A stretch of 64,000 nt of DNA. Origin: Serripes groenlandicus. Its lineage: Eukaryota; Mollusca; Bivalvia; Cardiida; Cardiidae. The DNA lies in NCBI GenBank assembly GCA_031761405.1, contig JASEVX010000007.1:58673803-58737802 (forward strand), read 5' to 3'. Under the pieces are notes generated by a model that saw nothing but the letters and a program-made list of their open reading frames with translations, was not told where the DNA came from and made no database searches. Positions 37,001-52,000 of this stretch are shown here, in pieces. The translations under genes were made by a program, and so were the position numbers. How positions within the stretch are numbered: position 1 is the stretch's first letter; each line of letters begins with the position of its first letter.

Positions 37001-40000
37001 CGACAAGACAGTCAGCAGATTTGTAAGAAAACAGCGACGACATTCCTTTATGAAAGCACAGACCAAGGTAATTATTTTCACTACACAATAAACCCGTTAC
37101 CTCATTCAACATATCTGCACCAGACCCTCATACAGAGAAATCCCAATGAAAATACAGTTGAAAACATTGTGACAAAATAAGAAATAAGCAGTTTCTTTCA
37201 TCTTCTCTGATGCATCTAAATGGTGAAATCATATCATTCGTGAACAACAGGTCCAGATAAGAAGGGATAAACAGCTCTTTACCCCACAATATCTCTCTTA
37301 TTATCCAAACAAACCCTTTGATGTGGGTACTCAAAAGAATCGTCTCAATGAGACAATTCTTTTGAGTACCCACATCATAGGGTTATTATTGTCTAATAAC
37401 AATATTTAGAACATGCAAAATGCCCCTTATCTAGAGCTCTGATTTACAATTTATAAATCTTGTGCGAGAATGTAAACAAAATTTATAAAAATAGGCACAT
37501 TCTACAGACCCTGCAGTCTTAGAGGAAAGCTTAGTGCCATTTGGCAGTAAAAGGCTCTTAAAAAGAAAAAAAGAAAATATAAAACATTGTTGGAAGACAA
37601 TCTTTGTCAAAATGTATTCAAAAGTCTTTATGTCAGTAATGGTGATGCAGGCAAAAAGTTGGTACTAATGTATAAGTCAAAAATCATTGTGCATTTGCAT
37701 GTATGTTAACCCTTTCCCTCATGTTAACGCTTTCTGACGCCTCTGCAGCAGACGGCTTTTGAAAACACTGACGACAGAAGAAATTGCTCAAAACAAGCAA
37801 TTTCTCCTTTTGCCATAATCGCCATAAAATGGAACCCAAAATAAATTAACTAAAGGAGTTGAAAATGAAGAAGGGGAACTTGCTTATCAAAAATCATCTG
37901 GTATAGATGCGTCTGCATATGAAAATGGGTTAACTAGAAACAAATGTGGCTTTGTAAGAGGAAATGCCAATTTTCTGAATGATAATAAATATTGAATGTT
38001 TTATTTTGTTTTACAGTTAAAAGAGATGGAGAAGAGGATGCGAGAACTTCGTAAAGGAGATATCCCAGCGTCCCCGTTATCTACAGCGAAATATGATGGT
38101 ACGTACGGTGTCGGCGGTACTGACCGCTCATTTTGTGACGATACTTATGTCAACAGACTACCTAAATCGCGACAGAATCACACCTCGATCAGTAATCGTC
38201 TTTCACGATCCTTCCGGGAAAGGAACCTGCTCAAGTACCACAAGCTTATAGACATTCGTGTGAAAAGTGATAGAAATTCTTCAGTATTAACAGATTGTTC
38301 TCTAGACGAATCCGGTGTAGTATTTGAATCCAGATTGGCAGATTCCAGACTAGCTGACCACAGCCGTTCGTCCCTGAATTCCACTGGTAGCAGTGATGCA
38401 GAGTCCTACAAGATATCCAATGATTCGTTGTACCATTCGTCATACAAGTATATCCCAGAAGAAACCCTAGACCCATCGTTCCTCACCCCACCCCCAGTCT
38501 TAAAGAGAAGAGAGAAGACATGTATGTCACCGAACACGAGAAGAAGTAAGAGAGCGTCCTGGCATCACACCCTGTTCCAGAAGTCCCCACAGGTTTCCCG
38601 TGCCAATAAGGAGACAGCTGTTTAGAATTTCAGAAGACGAAACATATAGATCTGATTGGTTGTGTTACTCTAAATATGCCAAAATGAAAGTAACAAGAGT
38701 AGTCTGTTGTCTGTCCTTATATTGTATGTTCTAGTTAGTATCAGAATTAACTGGGAACTGTCAATATAACGATAGATTTAACCCTTTCCCACGTACAGCA
38801 AATCAGCAGCAGATGTCTTTAAAATAACTTAGGCAAAGAAAGATATCTCCATAAATAATACTGAAAGCATTTTGTCAAAATATAAAAGTCTGTAAGTGCG
38901 TCAATTTGTGTCTTTGGGTTAAAGAAAACAGATATTTTGTTGGCATAAAAGGTTTTAGAAGAGGAAAAAAAACTTGGATGACCTTTTATGGATGAAAAAA
39001 AATGGCGGCAGGGGATAAAAACTATTTAAAGATGTCTCATAATTGTGGTGAGAGATTGAGTGAGATTAGATAAAAAGGATTATCACAAAACAGTGCAATA
39101 TCCAAATGGTGCTATCATTATCGTGGATCATGATTAATATAAATCATAAATATCATCATTCATCCTATATATAGAATCATATATATTTATATTATTTATA
39201 GGTATTAGGGAGGCATTGCCTCCTTGTCATGCGGAGAGAATGGGTCCATAATCTTTTATATTCACTGGTTTTATATTTAGTAACAATTACTTATGGTGTT
39301 TGTTATCATATTGACTGCATGTGGTTGATAGAATTTTTTGATTTGATTCTTTTTTTTTTTAACTTTCATATATGTCCATTTACTGCTGAATTTTCTTTCA
39401 TGATTTGTTTTAACCTTCTGTACATTTTTGTTTACATCAAAAAACAAAAGTGAATATTTTTTTTTGGCTTAAGAAGACAATTTGATTTTAGGTTTTAATT
39501 TGATAAGGCAGGTACATTACTTGTTATTCATGCCAATGAAATGATGAAAGATGATATATACTGATAGAAATTCTACCTCAGAATTCAGGTGTAAAAGAAT
39601 TATGATTGGACCAAATAAACTGTCTCAGTTAAACTTGTAAATATTTGTAAATGCCCATCAAAACTTACTTTGTTTTACCATTATGTTATAATAATGGCTC
39701 TTCACCAACCATAACAGTGTTGGTAAAACTTGTCATTTAGCCTGTTGGTTAATACACTATATCTTAGTAACTCTTCTGAAAAGGGGGGAGGGAATAACTA
39801 TTTGGGGCAGATTTACAACAATAATAATAGATTGAAGCCTTTACTTAATGATTTAAAACATTTGCAAAAAGCAACATTTCAAATTTTGTGGGAAAGGAGA
39901 AATTACTTATGTTAAGCAGTTTTTCATTTCCTCAAAAAGTTTATTGCTGTTTCAAATTGAATTCCCCATTTCTATTCTTTATAGTTACTATCCAAACAAA

Positions 40001-43000
40001 TATGAGAGTGTATTAACCCTTTCCAAAAATACAATAATTCTGCAGCAGACTACAAAAACATGAACAATCTCCATAAATGAGAGTTTAATTATTAAATAGA
40101 GTTGAAAACATTGAGGCAAAAGGAGAAATTGCTTGTTTTGAGCAATTTCTTCTTTTGCCATTCAAAAGTCGTCTGCTGCAGAAGCGTCTATAGGTGGGAA
40201 AGGGTTAAGTAACAACAGGCTAAATGGTTATATAGAAGATGTACTGTGATTGTCTGTTGTATATAGTGTTTTCTGTCATCTTGTCACCTCTATCATCTTT
40301 CTTTCATTATTGAGTCATACTGCTTGAAAACGTACCAAAGGGGCATTTTCTAACCATTGTCCAAACAGATTGTCCTATATGTTTTCTAACTCTTATGTGG
40401 TTTGAACCAAAACAGTCACTTAACGCGTTTACATATTCTTCTAGTGAAGCAGCAGACAACTTCGAAAACAACTAGGCAATATATGGAAAATCTTTATCAA
40501 TGATAATATAATTATTGAATAGAGTTGAAAACATTGTGGCAAAAGGAGAAATTGCTAATAATGAATACTTTCTCCATTAGTCACAATGACTTCGAAAATT
40601 GTCGGAAGTAAAATCTTCAAAATGCATTTGCTTGTTGTTAATTGGGCTTCACTGGTTAGATGCGTCTTTGGTATGTTTACTTGCAAATATGATTTACTTC
40701 TTCTCATTGATCTACAATCACAGTACGAAATCTATATAATAATGAATTCTTGATTTGAAACTAAAGGTCAAAAACATTTTCAACATTTAATGCTCCCATT
40801 ATTTTTTTCATTTAATATGTTACCTATGATCTGTTGATATTTTCTAAAAAAGATATTAATCTTTTGCTAAAATTTTAATCTTAAATGTAGTAGATAACTT
40901 TGAAACTACAGATTTTAATCAAACAACTATTATGTCTGTTCTTGCTCTTCATTTGGCCAGAGGATTTCACAATATTTTTGGAAAAATTAGGAATTGCTCA
41001 TTTGCAGCAATTTCTTCTTTTCCGATGATATTTTGAGATATGTATCAAAATTATGCTTCCAAGTTTTCAGATGTTAATATTGTTAATTCCCTTTGAATTT
41101 TTCGGACGATTCTAAAAAAGGTTCATTATGTTTTAAGACCATCATTTTCATTATCATTTATTATTATTTCGATGAACATAATGGTCATCATTCATTAAAA
41201 AACATGTCTGTTTTTGTTGAATAAAATTGGAAATCTAGAAATGGTTGTGTTTTTTGTTTTATAATTATTATTGCAATCCATGCTATAGCCTTTCAATTAC
41301 AGTTAAATTCTCGAATTTCTCAATAGATGGTATTTGTAAAAAAGATGCCTAGATGAGGTTGATGAGTAAACCGGTGATTTCAAAACAATATCTTGCTTTT
41401 TCCGCCAACTTAATCCTATGTACTGAGTACTGGTACTCAAAACATTATTGTCCGCATCCAGAGTGGGATACCATGGGTTGATTCCCAGTCATATCAAAGA
41501 TTTTAACCCTTTCCCACATACAACAAACTCCAACCTTAAGACTTTGATGTGCAAACTCTCCTTAACCCTTTCCCTCATACGACAATTCTGCAGCAGACGA
41601 CTTTGAACATTTTTTGTCAAAAAATAAAATCTCTATAACTGAATGGATAACCTATGACTAAAAGTGGAAAACATTGTGGCAAAAGGAGAAATTGCTCGTT
41701 TTGAGCAATTTCTTCTTTTGTCACTATGTTTTCAAAAAAGTTGTCTGCTGCAGAGGAGTCAGAAAGCGTCTATATGAGGGAAAGGGTTAAAATACAAGTA
41801 TGATGATTGAATATTATTGACAACATTGGCAAAGGGGTAATTGCATATCATGAGCAATTTCTCCATTTGCTACAAAGTTTTCAAAAGTCTTCTGATGCAG
41901 AGGCATCAGAAGGCATCTGTATTTGAGAAAGATATAAGGTGCATGTTTGGTGTAGAATCTTTATTATTTATCCGAATATTTTGTACTCAAAAGACTCATC
42001 CCTACTGCAAGTAACCTTTTCCCACATGCAGATGAAATTGAAGATAATGATGTTGAAAACAGTTTGCTCAGAATCTATGCCTAGAAGTTTTCAAAGTTAT
42101 CTTCTGCAGTGTATACAACAATTCTGCAGCAGACAACTTTGAAAACTTCTAGACAATAATTTGGAAATCACAGCAATAATATTGAAAAGAGATGAAAACA
42201 TTGTGGCAAAAGTAGGAATTGCTGATAAATATGTCTGCTGCAGATGTGTCAAAATGAGCCTACATGTGGCAAAAGATAAATAAATAAATGTGAGAACATC
42301 AATATAGGGTGAGAAGGGGGTAGATATGATTGGGAAAAGACCAGTTTACTTTTTTTAATCAAGACATCTTAAATAAATTCTATACATTTTTGATAATTAA
42401 ATTGACTTATTGAAAGGTAATATAGTAAGAAAATACTTATTTACAATATTATGGAGGCAGCTGAAAATCACAAGCAGAAGAACAAAGCACCTAAAATACA
42501 AGAAATATTTAAAAAAGATTTCTACACAAAAATGCTCCTAACATATTGATGCAAAAGTATAAGGCTTTAATCAAATATTCTAGCATCAAACCTCAAGTGT
42601 ATTCTGATCATAGACTGTTTGTAACATGTTGGGAGTCTGCTGTGTTACAATTATAGGGAAGAAGGTTTGTTTACTTTTAAATGATATTCAAATACGTGAC
42701 TTAAGATTTTAATGAAATACCAATTAATATTTCACTGAAGTTCACAAGCATTTGACATGCATTCCATCACAGGTTGAGGGTTCGATTTTATCCATAAGAA
42801 AAAAACCGCTGTTTTTCCATGCACCAGTATTTGCTTATAATTAGTATAATTATTCTAATTGTTTTCTGCATCTGTCAAAATAACCAAACAGTTCATCTTA
42901 GGCATAAATATTTCTATCTCTTTTAAAAAGAATCATTTATTAATACAGTCATCAACTTAAAATTATCTATAGCCCTTTTCATTTGACATTTAACCTGCAT

Positions 43001-46000
43001 TGCCCCAGTAGCATTTAACGCACGCTTTCAATCCAGGGATTTTAAGTCGGACCCCCCAGCTCGGCCAACATTTTTTTCAATGATTAACAAGTCACTATGA
43101 CAAGTGTCATTTATCCTACACCAATGGGGTAACACTCTGTGAAAAAGCAGCCAGTTGCTTGGAAAGTATGATGTGTGGAGTACTGGTGTTAGAAAGCCAG
43201 GAAACAAAAAAGTAGGTGAACTGGCCGTCATACTATGATGGAAAAAATATTGAAACCATGTAAACCCCAATCAATTTGTCACCTGCAACAGACAATTTAT
43301 ATCATTGCAAGAAAAGCCAGGTCGTTCCCTCAACTGTTAAATTCTACTTAATTTGATCCTTTTCCACTATCAAACACATTTATGACACATCTGAAGCAGA
43401 CAACTTTTGTAAAAATTGTGGCAAAAGGAGATTATCATTATATAATTAGTAACACCTTCATTTTATAGATTTTACATAATTATGTCCTGGTCTTCAATGC
43501 AACATCAGGGAAATGAGTCACACGCACATACATATCATAGAACAATGTCACTTAAGTGAACCATCAACTAATGTATATATATTATCTTTATTTAAGTCTC
43601 ATCTATGTACAAACACACATATAAAACATCTCAATAACACATACAATGTACATAGCCATTCAATATTAGAATTACAGGAGACTGTATAATTAAAACTAAT
43701 TGACACAAAATAAATACATCTATCGCAGATTTTTTATGCATAATATTTAAAAAAGCAGTATAGTATATCATTATATACACATTAAAGTTAAGAAACCGGC
43801 GCTAATCTTGACTCTAGGCCTAAACATGTGTTAAAATAATGTTTTAAACCGTGAAGTGAAAAATAAATTCAAATGCGCCGCTATATATATCGAAAAGCAA
43901 TTTTTAAACAAATAGCTTAAAAGATTAGTTATCGTCCCAGATCAGATCTAGCATGACCTGATTAACACCGATTTCTCAACATTATATAAAAAGTTTGTAT
44001 CACATTTTAAGATAATTATTTACATTATTTATATAAAATATTGTTACGTTCTTGTAGTATTTTAAAACGGGTTTTGGCACATAGCCTTATCAAATCATAA
44101 TTGGAAAAGAGAAATTTCATTTTATTAAAGTCATCAAAGTATAGAAAATTAGCGTCTAGGCTTACTGAGGCTGAGCCTTAAGTATTAAATCTTTCCTAAT
44201 ATCTTCATACATAGCACATTTCAAAATAACATGACATTCATCTTCTTTATCGTTACTACAAAACGGTCTTCAATGCAACATCAGGGAAATGAGTTACATG
44301 CACATACATATCATAGAACAATGTCACTTAAGTGAACCATCAACTAATGTATGCCCTACTATATCCAATAAAGATAACATGCTTTGAGTAAGGTGTATCA
44401 GGATTTAACCCATCCCCCTTACATTAAATCTGCAGCAGCCGACTCTAAAAGCATCAAGGCAAACACTCGGGACAAATATACAAATGAAGGTTTAATCACT
44501 GAAAAGAGTTGAAAACATTGAGGCAAAAGGAGAAATTGCTTGATTAGAGCAATTTCTTCTTTTGTCATCATGTTTTTAAAAGTCGTCTGCTGCAGAGGCA
44601 TCTGTATGTTGGAAAAGGTTAATGTTTACAGAGACGCTTATGAGAACACATTTGGGCAGAATGTTTTTGTCAAAAGTAGTCTGCTTCTAAGGCATCAGAA
44701 GTCAACTTTATCAGAAAAAGGATTAAAATTCTATAGTCATGAGAAGAAAACTGAAGTCAGATAAATAAATTTTAAGTTGATATAATAAAATAACAAGGGA
44801 AACATGAAAACTTGGAGAAAAAATTGACATATGTTGGGAATTACAAATCATTTAGAATATGTGAATAATTGCCTTTGCTAATGATAAAGAATATTTAAAT
44901 AATTCCAATTCCAAATCATTAAGATTATTTAGAGAATTCCGATTCCAAATCATAAAAGATATCTTGATACAGTCTGTACCAAATCATAACGAATATTTAA
45001 ATAAATCCAAAAATACTTTCTTACTTTTAGATCAAAGTGTGAAGAGTCTTGGACTCACAGACAGTGGTTAGTACATTGATATTGTGACAGGCTTACTTGT
45101 GGATTTTGATCACCTGAATCCTCCTTAACCCTTTCCCTGCTGAAGATGATTTTTGAAAACACTGAAAAAGGAGGAATTGCTCAAAACAAGCAATTTCTCC
45201 TTTGTCACAATGTTTTCAGCTCTTTTTGAAAGTTAAACTCTCATTTAGTGAGATTTTTACGATTTTTGTTAATATGTTTTTTTAAAGTCGTCTGCTGCAG
45301 AATTGTTGTATGTGGGAACGGGTTATCACATTCTGATGCATCTGCAGCAGACCCCTTTAGAAATCATCTAGGCATAAAAATCGAAAATCTATTAACCCTT
45401 TCCTTCATACGACAATTCTGCAGCAGACAACTTTGAACGTATTTTGTCAAAACAAAGAAAATCTCCATAATTGAATGGGTAACCTATGACAAAAAGTGGA
45501 AAACATTGTGGCAAAAGGAGAAATTGCACGTTTTGTGCAATTTCTTCTTTTGTCACTATGTTTTCTAAAAGCCGTCTGCTGCAGAGGCGTCAGAAAGCGT
45601 CCATATGAGGGAAAGGGTTAAAATTGAAAGTATAGATATTTAAAACATTGTGGTTAATGGAGAACTGCTAATTTTAGCGATTTCTCCTTTTGCCACAATG
45701 TTTTTAATATTTATTTTTTCAGTTATAGAAATTTTCCATTTTTATGTCTAGATGATTTCAAAGATGTCTGCTGTAGATCAGTCCAACGGGGGAAAGGGTT
45801 ATCCGCTATGTTGTGCTTATGTGTCATTGTCTGGCTTTTATTGTGATCATGCTTATTGAACTAAACACGCTTTCCTTGGATAAATTTTAATGATTCAAGA
45901 AAATAATACAGGAATCAATGCCGTCATTATATAAACGCATAATAACATGCAATTTGCATGTTGCAGTCTTCTGATTCAAACATAATTCTCCTTTTCCCGG

Positions 46001-49000
46001 AATGCTTTCAAATGCGTCAAATTTTACTGTGTTTGTTACTAAGTGGTTTTGATGCATTTGCGGCAGACACATCTGAAAACATTTGGACAAAATGAGAAAA
46101 GTGATGAGCAATAATTTTACTTTCACTTTTAAAGAATTTTCATTATTTTTCCTGATAATTTCAAAGTCGTCTGCTGCAGATTTACTTTATGTCGGAATGG
46201 TTACGGCATCAGTATTCATTGTTAAATGACTGCTGTAGAAAAACACACTTGTTAAATCATGTTACCCTTCCACACATAATGTAAGCTTTCTGATGCCTCT
46301 GCAGCAGACAACTTATGAAGCCATTGTGGCAAAAGGAGAAATGTCTAATTTCTCCTTTTGCCAAAGATGCTTTCAATTCTTTTAAATTATAACTTTATTG
46401 ATAGAGAGTTAAGATATCTTCAAATGTGTCTGCTGCAGTTTTGTCATATGTGAGAAAGGGTTAAGAAATCACAATAACTTGTTTACAACAATTAATTGAC
46501 TTCGTGCATTGAGTGCAACTGCGCATTACGTAAGCTTATTTAAACAACATTGTTATTACAGAGGGTAATTTACATTTTACAGTGCTTCATTGGAAGTTAA
46601 TCTGAACCATTAATCTACACCATTATTTCTTAAATTCTATGTTATGCCTAATAATTCATAAGAACCGCCTTGTCAAACAAATTTACCAGTAATAATTACC
46701 ATCAGAATATAGTTTGGAGAAGATGATTAAAAGTTAGATATTAGAAGGAAAATAATCGCATGATGTCTACATGTACAAATAAACTGATATCATAGTCTTG
46801 AAGTAAACAGTATCAAGGGAAGTAAATCTTACAAATGTATGCATGAAATGGGAGTTTCGTTTTGATAAGAATTAACCATTTCCCTCATATAGACGCTTTC
46901 TGACGCCTCTGCAGCAGACAGATTTTTGAAAACATTGTGACAAAAGAAGAAATTGCACAGAACGTGCAATTTCTCCTTTTGCCACAATGTTTTCCACTTT
47001 TTGTCATAGGTTATCCATTCAATTATGGAGATGTTCTATGTTTTGACAAAAAAAGTCGTCTGCTGCAGAATTGTCGTATGAGGGAAAGGGTTAAGCAAGA
47101 TAAAGTAATAACATTTTATTTTTTCAAAGAAACTTAACCCGTTTACACTTATAGAAGCATCTGCAGCAGACAATTTTTAAAAACATTGTTGCTAAAGGTG
47201 AAATTGTCTTTTTCACTCTATTTAATTATCTTACTTTAATTTTCCATAGATACTTCGTTTTTGCATCGGTGTTTCAAAGTTGTATTTTGCAGATTTGGTG
47301 TATGTGTGAAAGGGTGAATATATAGGAATTACAAAGACATACATTGAAAAAATCCCCTACATATAATTATGATTCATGTTGTGAATCACAAGAATTAACT
47401 CATTTTAAGAAAATGATTATTTTCCACGACATTAAGTCAGAGAAATATGTAATGTCACATTCAATTGTAAACAGAACTATTAAATCAACATTTTCTATAT
47501 ACAATATATCTGCAGCAGACGACTTTTAAAAAATATACATTTAAAACAAATGGTAAATCTCTTTAAGTTAAATTATGTTATAGAGTTAAAAAAAATGTGG
47601 CAAAAGAAGACTTCATAATGAGCAATATCTCCATTTGTCACTATGTTTTAAAGAAAGTTTTCTACTGAAGATGTATTAAAATGCGACTTCAGGTGGAATA
47701 GGGAAGTTTTAAGATAACAGTGTTTGGAAAGAGAAATTTGCAAGGACTATTTAAATGATACCTCTAATGTTGTATGTGATAATTTAATCATCTGGATTTT
47801 TTTTTAGCATATTCTTAAAATTAAATAGTTTCACAAACGTATTTCTGGCAAGTGCATCGCATGTTGTATTTTATTGTTGCATGTCTTTGTCCTTGCTATC
47901 ATTCATAAGTCATGTTAAATTGAAAATAAAAATATTTAACCCTTTCAAACATGGAGACGTATCTTCAGCATACAACTTTGAAAACAGCTAGGTTAGAATA
48001 TGGATAATCGCTATGAATGAAAGTATAATTATCAAGGCTAGTTGAAAACATAGTGGTAAAAGGAAAACCTGCCCGTATTATGAGCAATTACTCCTTTTGC
48101 CACAATGCCTAAGGTACTGTCTTCTGTAGATTTGTCAAAACAAGTCTGCAAGTGGGAGAGGGTTAAGAAATTTAATGTTTACATTATTAGTCCACAAGTT
48201 TAAAATTGAATAATAATGTCATGAGAAAAGGTACAAATTGGCATTTCTTAACAGTGTAGATTAGATTATCCTCACAATCGGCTATGGCTTATCAGAATCT
48301 TAACTTGTTGACAGAAGCTTCGTTCTAACATATTAGCTTTTGTAAGTAATATATAAACAGTGGAGACCTTGATGCACATGCTGATCAGGGTCTACATTCT
48401 TTTCAAACTCCAACATGTACCTTTTCCCATGTGTAGGCTGAAATGGTTATTGATCACTATCAGATTGTACTATTGTGTAATTGAAATGTTTTACAATAAA
48501 TGATGATTAATAAATGTACTATTCCATTGCTTTCTCGTACTTTGTTCTTGTGGTCATAGGCTTTCTTGAGAATCGCTATGGATACTTGTATGAAGTTGAA
48601 CAGGGAAGATACTGATCTGATTCACAAGTTCCCAAAGTGACGCTTATCATATGATGTGACCCTTTTATATTTTAACATCTGTTATTCTCTTCCAAGAAAT
48701 TGGTGATTAAAGAATTTGTTAATATCATTTACTTGAAAAATGAATACAATTTTGCAGTTCATGTACTGTAGTGTGTGAATTAATTTGTTTGTAAGATATG
48801 AACGATTAAAGGGTTGTTAAAGATCAAAATTATAAAAAAAGAAATATTTATGAATAATTTAGTAAGTCCTCTTTTTCATAGATTATAAACAGTCAACTTC
48901 AGTAGAAATAATAATTACAAAAGCAGAATTTTTTGAAATCTGCTTATACAATACATTATAATTATCTACCATTTTGTTGCTTAATTTTTCGTTTGTATGG

Positions 49001-52000
49001 TTGACTTTTTAAAACTGTTCTACGTATATGTACCTTATGGATCAACTTTATGGTATACATTTGTCTCATAGAAAGTATGTTTTTGCCTATTTTCAGATTC
49101 GGAGATGGTGTCTCCCGCACAATCCCCCATGGTACCCAGAGGTCCCCGGAGTAATTATCAACAGGTAAACAGTACTGTAACCTTTCCCACATACAAAAAA
49201 TCTGCAGCAGATGACCTTGTAATTATCAAGTCCAACATATATAAAAAATCTCTATAAATGATAGTATGATTATTGAATAGATATGAAATCATTGTGTCAA
49301 ATGGAGAAATTGCTCATTATGAAAGGGTTTTCACTCGCTGGCCCATTTTGACACATCTACATCTGAAGACATGACAACATTGGCAAAAGGAGGCAGTTTT
49401 GCTCATGATGAGCAATGTCATCTTTGGCCACAATGTTTGCAACTCTTTTTATGCCCCCGGAATCACCGATTCGGTGGGCATCTATTTTTTGGCCTGTCTA
49501 TCTGTCTGTCTCTTTGTCTGTCTGTCGAAAAAAAACTTTAACCTTGACCACTACTTTTGAACAATAACAGGTACGGCTACCATATTTCACATGTGTATTC
49601 CTTGTGACATGACCTTTCTGTCAGTACCAACATTTTTGACCTTGCAACCTTGACTTTTGACCTAGATGTTGCCATTCGGGGGCATCAGTGTTTCACAAAC
49701 ACATCTTGTTAATAAATGTATTGTCGCTTATATGGATTTTCCATATTTTTGCCTACATCTTTAACCCTTTCCCTCATATAGACGCTTTCTGACACATCAG
49801 CAGCAGACTGCTTTTTTGAAAACATAGTGACAAAAGAAGAAATTGCTCAAAACGAGCAATTTCTCCTTTTGACACAATGTTTTCAAATCTTAGTCATAGG
49901 TCATCAAATCAATTATAGAGATTTTCTATTTTTTGACAAAATATGTTTTAAGTCGTCTGCTGCAGAATTGTCGTATGAGGGAAAGGGTTAAGAAGTTAGC
50001 TGCAGAATTGTTGTATGGTGGAATGTTTTAAGCGCTGACTCTATGTCATCTCACATATAAGCTGCGCTGTGATTACCTGGAACATAATTCAAGGTTGCAA
50101 AATATCTGAAGACATAAACTATCTGCAGCAGACAACTTTTGCAATTTTTCCTTTTTCAACTCTATGCAATAATGATCCTTTTATTTCTAGAGATTTTCCA
50201 TACTTTAGCCTAAGTGTTTTCAAAGTTGTCTCTTAGAGATTTGATGTATTTTGGTAAGGGTTAACACAATTTTATACAATACTGCAATAAATATTGAATG
50301 AGTACACTGCTGGTAACACTGCATAAAAAGTCAGTAGATTACAATGTACTAATATTAATGAAAAAGATGATACACTATACTGCTTGTTTAAATATTATGC
50401 ATAAAAAATCTGCGATAGATGTATTTATTTTGTGTCAATTAGTTTTAATTATACAGTCTCTTGTAATTCTAATATTGAATGGCTATGTACATTGTATGTG
50501 TTATTGAGATGTTTTATATGTGTGTTTGTACATAGATGAGACTTAAATAAAGGTATAATACATATGTTAATATGAACTCTCACCAAACTGTTTTAAAACT
50601 TTCAACTGTCAAAAGTTCTATTTAATGCAAAACAATTATAGAGAAGTTTTGTCTTATACTGTTTATTTAACTTTCCACTTGCAGATGCATTTTGATGCAT
50701 TATGCAGCAGACGACTTTTGAAAACATTGTGACAAAAGGAGCAATTTTTCCTTTTGCCATAATGTTTTCAACACTTTTCAATAATTAAACTTTTATTTAT
50801 AGACATATTTCACATTTTTTCCTAGATCTTTTCAAAGTCGTCTGTTGCAGATTTTTTGTATGCGGGTAAAGGTTTAAGAAAGTTGATCGCAAAAGATATT
50901 TCAGTAGCTGACAGTCAAAAATTGAAGCCTTTCATGCAATCTGTATTGTTATTAACCCTTCCCCTCATTTAGACGCTTTCTGACGCCTCTGCAGCAGACA
51001 GCTTTTTGAAAATATAGTGACAAAAGAAGAAATTGCTCAAAACGAGCAATTTTTCCTTTTTGACACAATGTTTTCCACTATTAGTCATAGATTATCCATT
51101 CAATTACAGAGATATTCTATTTTTTGTCAAAATATCTTCAAAGTCGTCTGCTGCAGATTTGTTGTATGTGAGAAAGGGTTAAGTTTATTACTTCAGAAAT
51201 TGTTTTTAAATGAGCCTTTTGTCATTGCAGGACAATGTAAGTACATGTAATACCTTTTATGATACCATTGTTTGGGTTTTATGTTACCTTCTATTCACAG
51301 CCCATAACAGTACGGGTCAGGAATTAGTTGAATTGTTCCCGGTATATGCAGTACTATAATTATAACCCTTACCCACATACAACAAATTTGCAGCAGACAA
51401 CTTTGAAAACATTGAGGCAAAACAATGGAACTTCTGCTTAATTGAAAGTTTTATTTTTTAATGGAGTTTAAATCAGTGTTACAAAAGAAAAATTTGCTCA
51501 TTATTTCTCCTTTTGCCCTGATGATATGAAAATGTGTCTGCTACATCAGAACACTTTTGCTAGTGGGAAAGGGTTAATGCTTGATACCCAGTCTTCATTG
51601 TGCATAAAGCGTCAAGTTTTCTTATGTACTTAACCTTTTGAAAATTTGGTGTGCATGTTCGATACATTGTTTACGAGTTTATAATCATAGGAAATGGTCT
51701 TGCAGAAATTTTCCTCTGATGTAGTTTGACCTATCCACACTTGCAGACACATTTTTAAGAAAGGGGCAGCACATGACTTTTTAAATCATTGCAACAAAGG
51801 GAGAAATTTCTATCCAGTAATGATATTATCTATAGTTGGACCTGCGAATTATCAAAGTCGATATCAATTCATAGGATATTGTTGTTAACCCTTTCCCACT
51901 TATAACAATTCTACAGCATTAATTCCCCTTTGAAAGCATACTGTCAAAAATATAGCAAATATTCATTAAGTTAAAGTATAATTATTGAATAAAATTGAAA

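Noticed and set aside
38178..38476. Minus-strand open frames within the ETAV exon
   Set aside because: They are complementary to a coding exon with family similarity and have no independent support.
39229..39453. A 74-codon frame rich in Phe, Ile and Tyr
   Set aside because: It is poly-T driven sequence in the presumed 3' UTR, with no start context or family similarity.
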